Assembly: GCA_017453245.1 (NCBI GenBank)
Contig: JAFTKM010000009.1
Coordinates: 1 to 64,000, forward strand
Length of the DNA stretch: 64,000 nucleotides
DNA from: Clostridia bacterium
Lineage (GTDB): Bacteria; Bacillota; Clostridia; Oscillospirales; CAG-272
Reading direction: 5' to 3'
Below, one piece after another: positions 46,014-55,644 of the stretch. The translations under genes and the position numbers were made by a program. Position 1 is the stretch's first letter, and each line of letters starts with the position of its first letter. Under the pieces are notes generated by a model. The model was not told where the DNA came from. It searched no databases and saw only the letters and a program-made list of their open reading frames with translations.

Positions 46014-47549
46014 TTATGCTACGGGGATAAGAGTGATGGTAACAGAATCGTTCTCACCGAATACAAGCTGAACCTTGTATGTACCGGAGGTCTCAACAAC
46101 GATGTCAGCGCCACCCTTGACGCCGTCCTGACCGTAGTTGTTATCCCAGGAGAGACCCTGACGAACCTTGAACGCTTCACCTGCAGTCATGTTGATCTCA
46201 ACAGAGGTCCAAGTGCCTGCGGGCTCCTCGGTCATAGTGAAGTCAACGCCCCAGCCGGTGCCGCCAACGGAACCGATAACGGTCCAAGCGTATCTCTTTT
46301 CCGGAGGAATCTCAAGCCAGCTAGCGATAGATGTATCATAATTATCAAGAGCGGTCTGAAGAGCTGCATCATCAGCTGCATTCTTAGCGTCTGCGCCGAG
46401 AACCTTTGCGATATCCCACCAAGCGCCGCCGATCTGGCCCTGAGGAGTAGCGTACTCGTTCTGAGCTGCGAGAGCTGCGAGAGAAGCGTTAGCCTGAACT
46501 GCCTCGGAAGCCTGAGCGTTCTTGTTAGAGGGACCCCACTCGAAGGATGCGAATCTCTGCTTCTGGCACTCTTCGCCGGTGAGGTACTGAGCAAGAAGAG
46601 AAAGAACTGCTGCCTTCTTAGCGTCGCCCTGAGGCTTAACACCCATAAGCTTGTTACCGGAGTAAGAGCCAAGGTGATAGGACTGACCGTCAACAGTGAA
46701 GGAAGGAAGATCTGCTGCGCCAAGGTTAGTGCCGAAGTGCTCTGCTGCTGCGCCTGCGTTCCAGATACCGGTTACGATAGCACCTGCATCGGTGAACTGG
46801 TCAGCGTCGGAATCGTAGCAAGAAGACTGAGCGAGCTTCTTCATACCCTTCATAGCTACAAGACCCTCGGGGGAGTTGAAGTTATCCTCGATACCGATGA
46901 ACTCGCCTGCCTCGTTCATGAGCCAGTTAGAGGTACAACCGGTTGCGAAGAAGAAGGATGCGGTATACCAAGCATTCTCAAGAGCGAAACGGAACTTCTT
47001 GCCGTTCTGCTCACAAGCAGCGATGATGTCCTCAAGGCTGTCGGGGTTAGAGATGATGCTGGTGTCATAGTAGAGATAATAGCCGTTATCAGAGGTCATG
47101 GGGTAAGCATAAAGAGTACCTGCAACGGAAGCTGCTGCAACGGAACCTGCGTCGTTGTTAGCCTTGATGTTCTCGGAAGCTGCCTTACCGGGAGCAAGAA
47201 GAGCGGAAGCCTGAACAAGACGAGCAAGCTGGTCCTGTGCGAAGCAGTAAATGTCGGGAGCGGAAGCAACGTCAGCAACTACCTTAGAGCCTGCGTCTGC
47301 CTCAGTAACGCCCTCGATCTCAGCGTTAATAACGATACCGGGGTTAGCAAGCTCGAAAGCGTCGATCTGAGCCTTGAACTGGTCAGCAACGCCTTCCTTC
47401 TCGGAAACCCACATAGTAATATTGTAAGTACCTGCGAGTGCGTTCTCATTGTCCTCGTTATTATTGTCATCTTCCTTCTTGCATGCTACGAAGCAAGAGA
47501 AGACCATAACAAGTACGAGCATGAGAGCTAAGATTTTACTCATTTTCAT
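46014..47549 (-). CDS. malE: Maltose/maltodextrin-binding lipoprotein with C-terminal SusE/SusF-like module, 511 aa
   Basis: A lipoprotein signal peptide with the FVAC lipobox and an acidic linker is followed by a family 1 extracellular solute-binding domain (about residues 40-410, opening NITMWVSEKEGVADQFKAQI). From about residue 415 a beta-sandwich begins with WTVIGSVGGTGWGVDFTMTE, then WTSVEINMTAGEAFKVRQ and a GGADIVV strand. This looks like the SusF/SusE starch-binding module. Fusion to a solute-binding protein is unusual and would let the importer hold long starch chains. A strong promoter lies upstream, and the malF, malG and malK genes follow. Confidence 0.9.
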   Translation of the reverse strand: MKMSKILALMLVLVMVFSCFVACKKEDDNNNEDNENALAGTYNITMWVSEKEGVADQFKAQIDAFELANPGIVINAEIEGVTEADAGSKVVADVASAPDIYCFAQDQLARLVQASALLAPGKAASENIKANNDAGSVAAASVAGTLYAYPMTSDNGYYLYYDTSIISNPDSLEDIIAACEQNGKKFRFALENAWYTASFFFATGCTSNWLMNEAGEFIGIEDNFNSPEGLVAMKGMKKLAQSSCYDSDADQFTDAGAIVTGIWNAGAAAEHFGTNLGAADLPSFTVDGQSYHLGSYSGNKLMGVKPQGDAKKAAVLSLLAQYLTGEECQKQRFASFEWGPSNKNAQASEAVQANASLAALAAQNEYATPQGQIGGAWWDIAKVLGADAKNAADDAALQTALDNYDTSIASWLEIPPEKRYAWTVIGSVGGTGWGVDFTMTEEPAGTWTSVEINMTAGEAFKVRQGLSWDNNYGQDGVKGGADIVVETSGTYKVQLVFGENDSVTITLIPVA

Positions 47550-47597
47550 AAGAGTAAGTCCTCCATAAAATTGTTATTATTGCCTTTAGGCTTTATT

Positions 47598-47626
47598 ATC
47601 ATACCATCCTTCGGCATTTTTGTCAA
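47598..47626 (-). promoter_or_regulatory. Promoter of the malEFGK-like operon
   Basis: On the minus strand TTGACA and TATGAT are separated by 17 bases, about 49 bases upstream of the start codon. Confidence 0.78.
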
Positions 47627-47763
47627 TATCAATGTTGATTTTTACTTTATTTTCGGCATAATCACCAAAAGGTGTTACGTCTTTTTTAACAAAATGCGTA
47701 CTGAACTTTAACGAATTTTAAGGTTAATGCTAGTTATTGGTAAACGTCGCGCGCACGCGCCAA

Positions 47764-47802
47764 TAAAAAAAGCAAAGGCACGCGGAGACAAGCTCCGCGC
47801 GC
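47764..47802 (-). terminator. Terminator of the glycoside hydrolase operon
   Basis: A GC-rich stem (47781-47787 with 47793-47799, extendable) is followed by CTTTGCTTTTTTT on the minus strand, about 38 bases after the GH53 stop. Confidence 0.8.
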
Positions 47803-47839
47803 CCTACGTCACTCCCTGAATAAGTGAGTGTTTTCTTCA

Positions 47840-48940
47840 TTATAGTTTATAAGCGTCAAAGGCGGGTAATTTTTTACCCTCGTAGTCAAACAAGCACTGA
47901 TTTGCCCACTCGTTAGTGGTGGACTTCCCTTCCTCGTGGATATAAGCCTGCCCTGCCTCGGATGCCCAGCAGATGCCCTCACCGGGTAACCACAGAGGCT
48001 CCCAGTAATAGACGCCGCCGATACCGTGCTCGCAAGCCTTATTGAGGAAGTCGGTGACAAACGCCTCCTGTCCCTCGGGACTCACGGGATATTTCTCGGT
48101 AAATCCGGGGACGTATGCCCTCTCGGGGTCAATAACAAGTCTGCGCTCCTCACCTCCGAGCATATAGCCGCGGGTAGTGAAGCCGTAGCCGAGCTCAACG
48201 ACCATCAATTCCTTGCCGAACAGGCGGCACTCGTCGAGATTCTCAAAGAGCTCCTCGGGTGTACCGTGCCAATAAGGATAATATGACGCGCCGATGATAT
48301 CGTAGTCTATGCCCGCCTCTGCCATCTTGGTGAAGAATTCCCGATACACAGCCTTGTCATTGCTTCTTTCAAGGTGGAGTATGAGCTTAGCAGAGGGAAC
48401 TACCTCACGGCAGGCGCGACAGCCCGCGTCGATAAGACGGGTGAGATTTTCATAGTTGCCTCTCTCGCCCTCGCCCTCGGTGAGTCTGCCTATCGGCCAG
48501 AGCATACCGTTGGTTATCTCATTACCTACCTGAATATACTCGGGAGCGACGCCCTCACGGACGGCTGTGGTAAGAATTTCACGCGTAAATGTGTACACGG
48601 CCCCCACCATCTCGTCAATTCCGTAGTCACGCCACGCCTTCGGGATCATCTGCTTTCCCGGGTCTGCCCAGAAGTCGGAATAGTGGAAATCGAGCATTAT
48701 GCTATATCCCTTATCTTTCGCGAGTCTTGCGAGCTTCACGTAGTTATCTATACCGCAGTTGCCCGCAAGATAGGGCTCGCCCTCCTCGGAATAGGGATCA
48801 TTCCACACTCTGATACGCATGGAGTTAACACCATTCTTCAGAAAAGCGTCAAGCGGGTCTATCTCCCTTTCTCCGTCGTAATATTTCGCGCCGTGCTCGA
48901 GCTCCTCGAGGTAGGTGGATACGTCAATACCGAGTATCAT
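47840..48940 (-). CDS. GH53 endo-beta-1,4-galactanase, cytoplasmic form, 366 aa
   Basis: The GH53 clan A fold has the acid/base Glu in VGNEITNG near residue 142 and the nucleophile in MVVELGYG near 250. The opening GIDVSTYLEELE and RVWNDPYSEEG motif near residue 45 are typical for arabinogalactan endo-galactanases. There is no signal peptide, unlike the GH53 lipoprotein in the same operon. This form probably finishes imported galacto-oligosaccharides inside the cell. It overlaps the small zinc-ribbon gene by four bases. Confidence 0.92.
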   Translation of the reverse strand: MILGIDVSTYLEELEHGAKYYDGEREIDPLDAFLKNGVNSMRIRVWNDPYSEEGEPYLAGNCGIDNYVKLARLAKDKGYSIMLDFHYSDFWADPGKQMIPKAWRDYGIDEMVGAVYTFTREILTTAVREGVAPEYIQVGNEITNGMLWPIGRLTEGEGERGNYENLTRLIDAGCRACREVVPSAKLILHLERSNDKAVYREFFTKMAEAGIDYDIIGASYYPYWHGTPEELFENLDECRLFGKELMVVELGYGFTTRGYMLGGEERRLVIDPERAYVPGFTEKYPVSPEGQEAFVTDFLNKACEHGIGGVYYWEPLWLPGEGICWASEAGQAYIHEEGKSTTNEWANQCLFDYEGKKLPAFDAYKL

Positions 48941-49197
48941 TGCTCGCCTCCGATATGGTCGCGGAAGATTATCGGCTCGTTATCCTCGCCGAAGTCGACC
49001 ACTCTCTTTTTCATAGCGCGGTAGCGGTATCTCGCCATCTCGTTTAATCGGAGGACGTCCTCCTCCGAGCCGTTGAAGCTACAACGCAGACAGTAGTATT
49101 CCTTCTTGTCCTCGTCAAAGAACATATCTATGTCGATGTCTCTCATAAAGCACGAGGGACAGCGGTAATTTAATTTGCCTTTCGTAGACTGAGCCAT
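48937..49197 (-). CDS. Small zinc-ribbon protein, 86 aa
   Basis: Two CxxC pairs (CPSC and CLRC, 22 residues apart) form a probable zinc ribbon, followed by a basic helix (MARYRYRAMKKR). It has no recognised family. The start overlaps the 600-aa gene end by 28 bases and the stop overlaps the GH53 start by four, so it is firmly embedded in the hydrolase operon. It may be a regulatory or adaptor protein. Confidence 0.75.
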   Translation of the reverse strand: MAQSTKGKLNYRCPSCFMRDIDIDMFFDEDKKEYYCLRCSFNGSEEDVLRLNEMARYRYRAMKKRVVDFGEDNEPIIFRDHIGGEQ

Positions 49198-50972
49198 GTC
49201 TTAACCGCTCCTTCCTTTATAGTTTTGGAGAGTGAGAGGTGATATACGGGCGAGAAGGCAATGCCCTCCTCTACTGTCGCCTCGTCGTTATCTCCGCCCA
49301 TCTCAACTACGGTCATCACGTCGGGAATATTGACGTACGCTCTGTCGGCATTTTTGCCGCTTATGCGCTTACCGTGGTAAGAATAAGGCATCTCCTCGCC
49401 GTCGACACCAAGGGTAAGCGAGGTCATATCCGCCTGATACTCGGTAGTGCCGAAGCCACCGGTAAAGTACTCGGTAAAGGTGACACTCTCACCGCCGAGA
49501 TCGTTGAGAATTCTGCGTTCTGTAATTACCCTGCCCTCGCCCTCGAGAACGGTGTAAACAGACTCGATAACAACCTCGATTCCGCCGAGATAAAGTGACA
49601 CGGGGTTGGTGGTAAGCCTTACTCCGCCCTCGATCTTATCATATTTCGCCATAGTTCTGGTAAGGCACAGATCCGCACTTTCACCACGGCAGGTAACCTT
49701 ACAGGACTTGATCGTACCCGCGCCTGCATAGTGGGTAAAGAAGCCCGCGCGGTAGTTGATCTGAATAAGGTAAGGATAGGATGCGTCGTACACGTTTTCG
49801 GTGCCGATACCCGTATTCTGAGGAAGTCTTGCGATATAGGGACGGAGGTCTATCATAGCACCGCCCTGATTGAAGTCAAAGCAGGTGCGCATCGCGGGGT
49901 CGGTGTACCAGAAATACTGCTTGTTGCTGCCGTAGAGGATATCCTTCCACAGCGCGCACTCGCCGCGCTTGTAGTCCTTGTGCGTGTCTCTGTAATAGTC
50001 AGCAAACTCGCTCATCGTCATATCGATAAGCTTGCCCTCAGCCTTGAGCTTGCCGTAGTATTTCATACCGTCGTCATAGGACTTTGCGAGCAGCTCATAG
50101 GGAGCCTCCCAACGGCCGCGGCGGTTGAGCCAGCCGGGACCTACGAACATCATATTATAGCTGTATCCATCATTGTATTTTGCAAGATGGCGATACTGGT
50201 CAACGAGGTTGTAGAGGTAAGGATATTCGTAATCCTCATCCTTATAATATATCATACCGCGCAGAACGTTCTGCGGATGAGTGCCGAAGTTTGAGCCGTT
50301 ACCGTCAAAGCAGGCCATAAGATCGCGCGAAAGATGGGGGATAGCTACTATACCCGCATCGTCGTCAGCATCGGACGCGGGACAGTGAGAGTTTACCTTT
50401 GAGGGGATCCAGGGATTCCAAGGGCCTCCGTCCATAATGGTATACCAGGAATTGTTGCAGGTGTGGTAGGCCTTGGGGCCCTCCTCCCAGCAGGTGGCAA
50501 CCGCGCACTTTACGCTCGGGTACTTTTTCTTGATATAGTTGATGGTGTAGGCATCGAGGAAATAGCTGCCCGTAGACTCGGGCCAGAAGCCGAACTTCTC
50601 GTAAAACTTACCGAATACGTCGTCAACTATCTCTTCCTTGGTCTTCTCGTCAAACATCCAGATGCAGAAATCCTCGGTCTTGTACTTTGCCTTAAACTCG
50701 GGACAAGGCAGGCCGAGAAGCGAGAGGCCGATCTCGTCGCCGTATTCCTCGTGCTCGCGCTTTGCAAGTTCGATTATCGTGTCGGAAAAGAGTGACGCAT
50801 AGGTTATCTGTATTGTGGTCTTAAGACCGTACTTGTGCGCGGTGTCCTGCTGGAATCTGAAGATGTCGAGCGACTCGTCGCGCACGCCTTCACCCTTTCC
50901 GAGAGCCTTCTCCGCATATTCGGGCGAAAGCTCAGGACGGTGAATTATATTAACAATAAACTTATTTTTCAT
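49170..50972 (-). CDS. Uncharacterised protein in glycan operon, possible GH57/GH38-like barrel, 600 aa
   Basis: I do not recognise a named family. There is no signal peptide. The N-terminal ~300 residues look like a polysaccharide-deacetylase or GH57/38-like barrel (FGFWPESTGSYFLDAYTINY near residue 130, then WEEGPKAYHTCNNSWY). The C-terminal half is beta-rich, with an Asp-Leu-Arg start near 400 and long strands typical of GH accessory sandwiches. Many acidic and aromatic residues suggest a sugar-active enzyme. It sits between a GH13 amylase gene and a GH53 gene in one operon and may cleave or modify an imported glycan. Catalytic residues cannot be assigned. Confidence 0.7.
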   Translation of the reverse strand: MKNKFIVNIIHRPELSPEYAEKALGKGEGVRDESLDIFRFQQDTAHKYGLKTTIQITYASLFSDTIIELAKREHEEYGDEIGLSLLGLPCPEFKAKYKTEDFCIWMFDEKTKEEIVDDVFGKFYEKFGFWPESTGSYFLDAYTINYIKKKYPSVKCAVATCWEEGPKAYHTCNNSWYTIMDGGPWNPWIPSKVNSHCPASDADDDAGIVAIPHLSRDLMACFDGNGSNFGTHPQNVLRGMIYYKDEDYEYPYLYNLVDQYRHLAKYNDGYSYNMMFVGPGWLNRRGRWEAPYELLAKSYDDGMKYYGKLKAEGKLIDMTMSEFADYYRDTHKDYKRGECALWKDILYGSNKQYFWYTDPAMRTCFDFNQGGAMIDLRPYIARLPQNTGIGTENVYDASYPYLIQINYRAGFFTHYAGAGTIKSCKVTCRGESADLCLTRTMAKYDKIEGGVRLTTNPVSLYLGGIEVVIESVYTVLEGEGRVITERRILNDLGGESVTFTEYFTGGFGTTEYQADMTSLTLGVDGEEMPYSYHGKRISGKNADRAYVNIPDVMTVVEMGGDNDEATVEEGIAFSPVYHLSLSKTIKEGAVKTWLSLRKAN

Positions 50973-51004
50973 AACTTTAGTTTACATTCCTTAGTTATTT
51001 TGTG

Positions 51005-52633
51005 TTATTTCAGTATTATGCTCGTATACGCTCCTACAGTGAGAACAGTTCCCTCGAGCTTTGCGCTGCCCGAGCCGATAGCCTCGAGTATCTCGGTGAA
51101 CATATGGCCCGAGAGATCAGTGCATTTAGCAAGATCGTAGCTTATCTCCTCGGCGGAATTATTGTGAATGATACCGATCTTCTCGCCCTCGTACTCTACA
51201 AGGAAGCCACCAAGATTCTTATCCGAGGAATCAAGAGCGGTGTATGTTCCCCTTGCGATTGCGGGGTATCTGTGCCTTATGGAGAGGAGCTTACAGTAAT
51301 AGCGGTAGAGGCTGTTCTCATCCTCCATCTGATCTGCAACGGTAGTAGTTATCTGCTTATCCTTGGAATAGGTAGTGCCCACGGGGTCCTTAACAAGGTC
51401 ATCGTCGCCCCAGAGCATCGCGAGTCTGCGGTTGGCATCGGTATTCGCGCTTCCCCTCGAGCCTCTTATTCCTATCTCCTCACCGTAGTAGATGAAGGGA
51501 GAACCCGGAGAGAGAAGATAAAGATTAGCCGCCATACGGTTGTATGTTTCGACGACGAATGCGCCGGCTATTCTGTCCATATCGTGGTTTGAGAGGAAGG
51601 ACATTTCCATACCCTCGGGATTTGCCGCCCTTACCTTCTGCTGATAGGATTCAACGTAATGTGTGAAATTGACTAAGCTCTTACCCTTAGCGGCAGATGC
51701 GGCTACACCCTCTGCCTGAGACATCGCGAAGTTAAAGCAGTTCATCGCGGTGTAGTAGCTGAGTATCTCGGTCTCACCCGACCAGCACTCGCCTACACAG
51801 TAGATGTCGGACTTTATCTTCTTAAGCTCCGACATATACCATTCCCAGAACTTGACCGTGTTTACAGTATCACCGAAATAAATGTACTTTACAGCGTCAA
51901 AGCGGAAGCCGTCGACACCGAGATTGAGATAATACTCTGCAACCTTGAGCATTTCCTCCTTGACCTCGGGGTTGTCGAAGTTGAGCTCGGGCATATCACC
52001 CGAGAAGTTGCACTCATACCAGCAGTCAACGCCCGCGATCTTCTGATAGGTCCTGCCGCTCACCTTCTCCTCGGTGGTAACGGCGGTATAGTAGTCATAG
52101 TACTTATTCTCCTCATCGCTGTTCATACGCGCCTCCTTGAAGGCAAGGAACCAGGGGTGCTGGCTCGATGTATGGTTGATGACGAGGTCAAGAATGATCT
52201 TTACGTTACGCTCGTGGCAGAGATCGATAAGAGACTTGAGTGTCTCCTCAGTACCGAATCTCCAGTCGATCTGATAGTAATCCTTTACGTCATATTTATG
52301 ATATGAAGGAGAAGAGAATATCGGAGAGAGCCATATTCCCTGCACTCCGAGGCTTGTATCCGAATTCACGTTGCCGTCGTTGAGATAATCGAAGCGGTTA
52401 ATTATTCCCTGCAGGTCTCCGATACCGTCACGGGTACCATCCGAGAACGAGCCGACGAATATCTGATAGAAGGTTCTGTAATTATCGTCAACCGGATCTG
52501 CCATAACGTCATAGCCGTTATTATTATCGTCCTCTTCATCATCCTTTTTGCACGCTACAAGAGAAAATATTGTAGCTGCGATAAGAACGAACGATACTAG
52601 ATTTCTTAGTATTTTCTTAGTTTTTGTAACCAT
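51005..52633 (-). CDS. GH13 alpha-amylase-family lipoprotein, 542 aa
   Basis: A lipobox LVAC follows the signal peptide, then an acidic linker. The catalytic triad of GH13 is visible: Asp in DGFRFDAVKY near residue 248, Glu in VGECWSGE near 281 and Asp in SNHDMD near 350, with the conserved LVINHTSSQH near 165. It is expected to cut alpha-1,4-glucans on the outside of the membrane and feed the neighbouring maltose importer. The gene follows the GH53 lipoprotein gene with 11 bases between them. Confidence 0.92.
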   Translation of the reverse strand: MVTKTKKILRNLVSFVLIAATIFSLVACKKDDEEDDNNNGYDVMADPVDDNYRTFYQIFVGSFSDGTRDGIGDLQGIINRFDYLNDGNVNSDTSLGVQGIWLSPIFSSPSYHKYDVKDYYQIDWRFGTEETLKSLIDLCHERNVKIILDLVINHTSSQHPWFLAFKEARMNSDEENKYYDYYTAVTTEEKVSGRTYQKIAGVDCWYECNFSGDMPELNFDNPEVKEEMLKVAEYYLNLGVDGFRFDAVKYIYFGDTVNTVKFWEWYMSELKKIKSDIYCVGECWSGETEILSYYTAMNCFNFAMSQAEGVAASAAKGKSLVNFTHYVESYQQKVRAANPEGMEMSFLSNHDMDRIAGAFVVETYNRMAANLYLLSPGSPFIYYGEEIGIRGSRGSANTDANRRLAMLWGDDDLVKDPVGTTYSKDKQITTTVADQMEDENSLYRYYCKLLSIRHRYPAIARGTYTALDSSDKNLGGFLVEYEGEKIGIIHNNSAEEISYDLAKCTDLSGHMFTEILEAIGSGSAKLEGTVLTVGAYTSIILK

Positions 52634-52644
52634 TTATTTGCATT

Positions 52645-54666
52645 TTACTCCTTAACCGAATTGAGCATCGCGTCATCTATCTTACCCCACGCGTTGGGTC
52701 CCGAGCACTTAAAGTAAATTCCGACTATGATTTCATCACCCGCGGTATACTCGATATTCTCAATGAGCGCCGAGTGCCACTCGCCGTAAGAAGTGATCTC
52801 GGTTGCCATAGTATATACGGTCTCGCCGTTTATCTTCACATATGCATAGATGTCGGTCACACCGCCGTCTCCGCCCATCACGGAGATGGTGTATTTGTAC
52901 TTGCCTGTGGGGAGATTCTCAACCTTCTGCTCAAGGGTGAATTCAACCGCATCCGCGCTTGCGCCCCAGAAATGATAGTGCTTTGTTCCCGTCAGAGAGT
53001 CGGTAACCTTATCCTCTACGTAGAGCTCGTCGAAGGACTTAAGAGCCTTTGCCTCCCAGCCTGCATCGCCATCCTCAAAGCTCCAGTTTGTGAGGTAATT
53101 ATATTCAACCATAGATACGTAACAATGAGCGGTCATACCGTCCGCGGTACCTACTATATCATACTTAGCAACACCGCCCGCCTTCATCGCTTCAATATCA
53201 ACGTTATGCCACTCTACGGGAATAGCCTTCTTGGAGTTATCAAGCATAACTGCGTTTACAGTCGTGGGCATAACGATCTCGCCGTTGAGATCAATAATGA
53301 GAGTTGTATCCTCAATGGCATCCGCCTTGTTCTCTACGACGTTTCCGTTTTTCATCAGACCGAACACCTTGAGAGACTCAAGCGCCTTGCCATTCTTATC
53401 AAAGAGCGCCTGGTTATCAACCGCGCATCCGCCGTAATACTTACCCGCGTCGTTGGGATCGTAGTCACCGGCATAGGAGGTAGCCCAGCCCGAGCCGTAC
53501 TTTTCCCAAAGGGCGCTGTTCTCCTCCCAGCTCTCGCCGCCGGAGGATATCCAGGTACCCTCCCAGTAGAAGATACCGATGCAATTCCTGATATCGTTTA
53601 CCGCAACGTTGGTAAGATCGCGCACAAGATTCGCCTGACCCTGCACGGTGAAGGGATAGTTCTTTGTGATCGCGCTGCCGTCAGAGATGGTATTGCCGTT
53701 AAAATCGGTATCCTCCGCGGTGTACGCATAGGAGGTCTCGGCAATCATAACCTTCTTGCCATAGGTGTCCGCAATATTGTTGAGCACCGACGCAAGATTC
53801 TCATACGTGCCGTGCCAGTAAGGATAATAGGATGAGGCGAAAACGTCGTAGTCAACGCCGTAATACTCAAGGTTCTTGCCGTAGCTGGTATAATTGGTAA
53901 CCTTCTCAGGATTTGCAAAATGCACCGCAACCAGCGCGCCGGGACACACCTCGCGCACAGCTCTTGAGCCCGCGGACATAAGCTGAGTTATCTTCTTCCA
54001 GCCGCCAAGAGCGGTGCTGGACTCACCTGCCATAGCGCCGTTAGTCTCGTTGCCTATCTGCACCATTCCGACCTCAACGCCCGCATCCACGAGCTTTTCA
54101 AGGCACTCCTTGGTATATGCGTAGAGAGCATTGGACTTCGCCTCGATGCCCATCTTTGCCCACGCCTTGGGAACCATCTGCTTTGCGGGATCCGCCCAGA
54201 AGTCGGAGTAATGGAAGTTGACAAGCAGCTTCATTCCGTACGCTGTCGCGCGCTTGCCTATCGCAATCGCGTTTTCTATATCACAGTTTCCGCCGCCGTA
54301 GCCGTTGCCGTCCTTATCGAAGGGGTCGTTCCACACGCGGACTCTTATGTAATTTATTCCGTTTTCGCTGAGTATCTGATATACGTCCTTCTCGTTACCG
54401 TCGTGGTCGTAATACTTCACTCCGCCCGCCTCAAGTGACGGAACCGCGGAGGCGTCCATACCGAAAATAAAATCGTCGGAGAGATTATCGACCTTGGTGA
54501 CGTAAAGTGAGTCGGAGGAGACGTTAAGCTCCTTCTGGGTGGGTAGCCACCAGGCTCTCGGCTCACCGTTTTCATCTTCATCCTTATCCTTCTTGCAGGA
54601 TACAAAAGCACTCATCACGAGCGAGAGCAGAAGAATAAAAACAAGTATCTTCTTTACTGACTTCAT
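52645..54666 (-). CDS. GH53 endo-galactanase lipoprotein with CBM61-like module, 673 aa
   Basis: A lipoprotein signal (FVSC lipobox) and a short linker precede a GH53 catalytic domain (about residues 60-440), with the acid/base in IGNETNGAM near 208 and the nucleophile in MIAETSYAY near 310. A Big_4-like Ig domain (TTVNAVMLDN) follows. A C-terminal beta sandwich (residues 545-670, NWSFEDGDAGW) resembles CBM61, a beta-galactan-binding module often fused to GH53. It is the first gene of the hydrolase operon. I chose the ATG at 54666, with GGAG 8 bases upstream, since a longer ORF lacks a signal peptide at its start and overlaps the promoter. Confidence 0.9.
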   Translation of the reverse strand: MKSVKKILVFILLLSLVMSAFVSCKKDKDEDENGEPRAWWLPTQKELNVSSDSLYVTKVDNLSDDFIFGMDASAVPSLEAGGVKYYDHDGNEKDVYQILSENGINYIRVRVWNDPFDKDGNGYGGGNCDIENAIAIGKRATAYGMKLLVNFHYSDFWADPAKQMVPKAWAKMGIEAKSNALYAYTKECLEKLVDAGVEVGMVQIGNETNGAMAGESSTALGGWKKITQLMSAGSRAVREVCPGALVAVHFANPEKVTNYTSYGKNLEYYGVDYDVFASSYYPYWHGTYENLASVLNNIADTYGKKVMIAETSYAYTAEDTDFNGNTISDGSAITKNYPFTVQGQANLVRDLTNVAVNDIRNCIGIFYWEGTWISSGGESWEENSALWEKYGSGWATSYAGDYDPNDAGKYYGGCAVDNQALFDKNGKALESLKVFGLMKNGNVVENKADAIEDTTLIIDLNGEIVMPTTVNAVMLDNSKKAIPVEWHNVDIEAMKAGGVAKYDIVGTADGMTAHCYVSMVEYNYLTNWSFEDGDAGWEAKALKSFDELYVEDKVTDSLTGTKHYHFWGASADAVEFTLEQKVENLPTGKYKYTISVMGGDGGVTDIYAYVKINGETVYTMATEITSYGEWHSALIENIEYTAGDEIIVGIYFKCSGPNAWGKIDDAMLNSVKE

Positions 54667-54762
54667 ATATTTCTCCATTCCGGCGCCAGACGGCGCCACG
54701 CCATTTTTTAAGCTCGCGCACGTACGCACAAGTCGATCAAGAGCGCGCGCTGGGGCAAAATA

Positions 54763-54791
54763 ATTATACCATTTGGAAGGCTTTAATTCAA
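54763..54791 (-). promoter_or_regulatory. Promoter of the five-gene glycoside hydrolase operon
   Basis: On the minus strand TTGAAT and TATAAT have a 17-base spacer. A GC-rich tract with GCGCGC repeats lies just downstream of the expected start site and may be an operator or a leader hairpin. Confidence 0.72.
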
Positions 54792-54866
54792 TATCGCATA
54801 TTTTACAAAAAACATAATACAATTTTGCCGATAATGACTATTTACCTGTCAAAAGGCCTTTTTATC

Positions 54867-54895
54867 TTGCATTTTTCCTTAGCAAGTGCTATACT
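54867..54895 (+). promoter_or_regulatory. Promoter of the S51-like peptidase gene
   Basis: TTGCAT and TATACT have a 17-base spacer. It is divergent from the hydrolase operon promoter and lies only 80 bases away. Confidence 0.72.
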
Positions 54896-54929
54896 TATTT
54901 CAGAAAAAACTCAACACGGGAGGGGACTA

Positions 54930-55589
54930 ATGGTAAATATTCTCTTTGACTGTCCGAATACGCAGGACTTCGCACACGAGCTTTCCCGCTACTTCAAAAA
55001 GGGAGATAAGGTCGCGGTTGTAGCCTTTTCCTTCTACGACGATTACGTGTATGACGCGGCGAGCTGGGAGCGCCTTTTCGGCGAGGGCGGAAACTGCTAC
55101 GTCGAGACAATAGACGGTCTTGCGCCCTTTGGAATCATCCCCGATGATATCAGCTTTATCAACTACTTTACCGACACGAAGGAATCCGCCAGAAGGAAGG
55201 TTGAGGAGGCGGACGTCATATACTTCACGGGAGGGTTGCCCGACAGAATGATGGACAGAATACGCGAGTTCGAGCTTGAGGACGTCCTTCTTAAGCACGA
55301 CGGCGTGGTTATGGGATACAGCGCGGGTGCTGTGATACAGCTCAGGGAATATCATCTCTACCCAGACGGAGACTACAAGGACTTCGGCTACTACGAGGGA
55401 CTTCCCTACCTCGATGGATTCGGTATAGAGGTGCACTATGAATACAAGCCCGAGCAGGATGAATCGATAAGGCGTTTTCTTAGTGAGCGAGGCCTTACAA
55501 CCTATGTTACACACACCCGAATGGGCGGTATTGTGGTCGAGAATGGCGAGATAAAAATCATCGGTAAAGTGGACGTATACAACCCTTAA
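54930..55589 (+). CDS. Peptidase S51 / dipeptidase E-like protein, 219 aa
   Basis: This is a class I glutamine amidotransferase-like fold with the nucleophile elbow GYSAGAV near residue 132 and a preceding FTGGLPDRM motif, the pattern of peptidase E and cyanophycinase-like S51 enzymes. A His-rich segment (VTHTRMGG) near 195 completes the likely Ser-His pair. It probably cleaves Asp- or isoAsp-containing dipeptides. The start has a GGGAGGGG site. The gene is transcribed away from the hydrolase operon and lies alone before its terminator. Confidence 0.88.
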   Translation: MVNILFDCPNTQDFAHELSRYFKKGDKVAVVAFSFYDDYVYDAASWERLFGEGGNCYVETIDGLAPFGIIPDDISFINYFTDTKESARRKVEEADVIYFTGGLPDRMMDRIREFELEDVLLKHDGVVMGYSAGAVIQLREYHLYPDGDYKDFGYYEGLPYLDGFGIEVHYEYKPEQDESIRRFLSERGLTTYVTHTRMGGIVVENGEIKIIGKVDVYNP

Positions 55590-55644
55590 CAACTCTTTTG
55601 ATCTTCAACACTTAACAAACCTTTTACTTTTCAACAAATACAAA

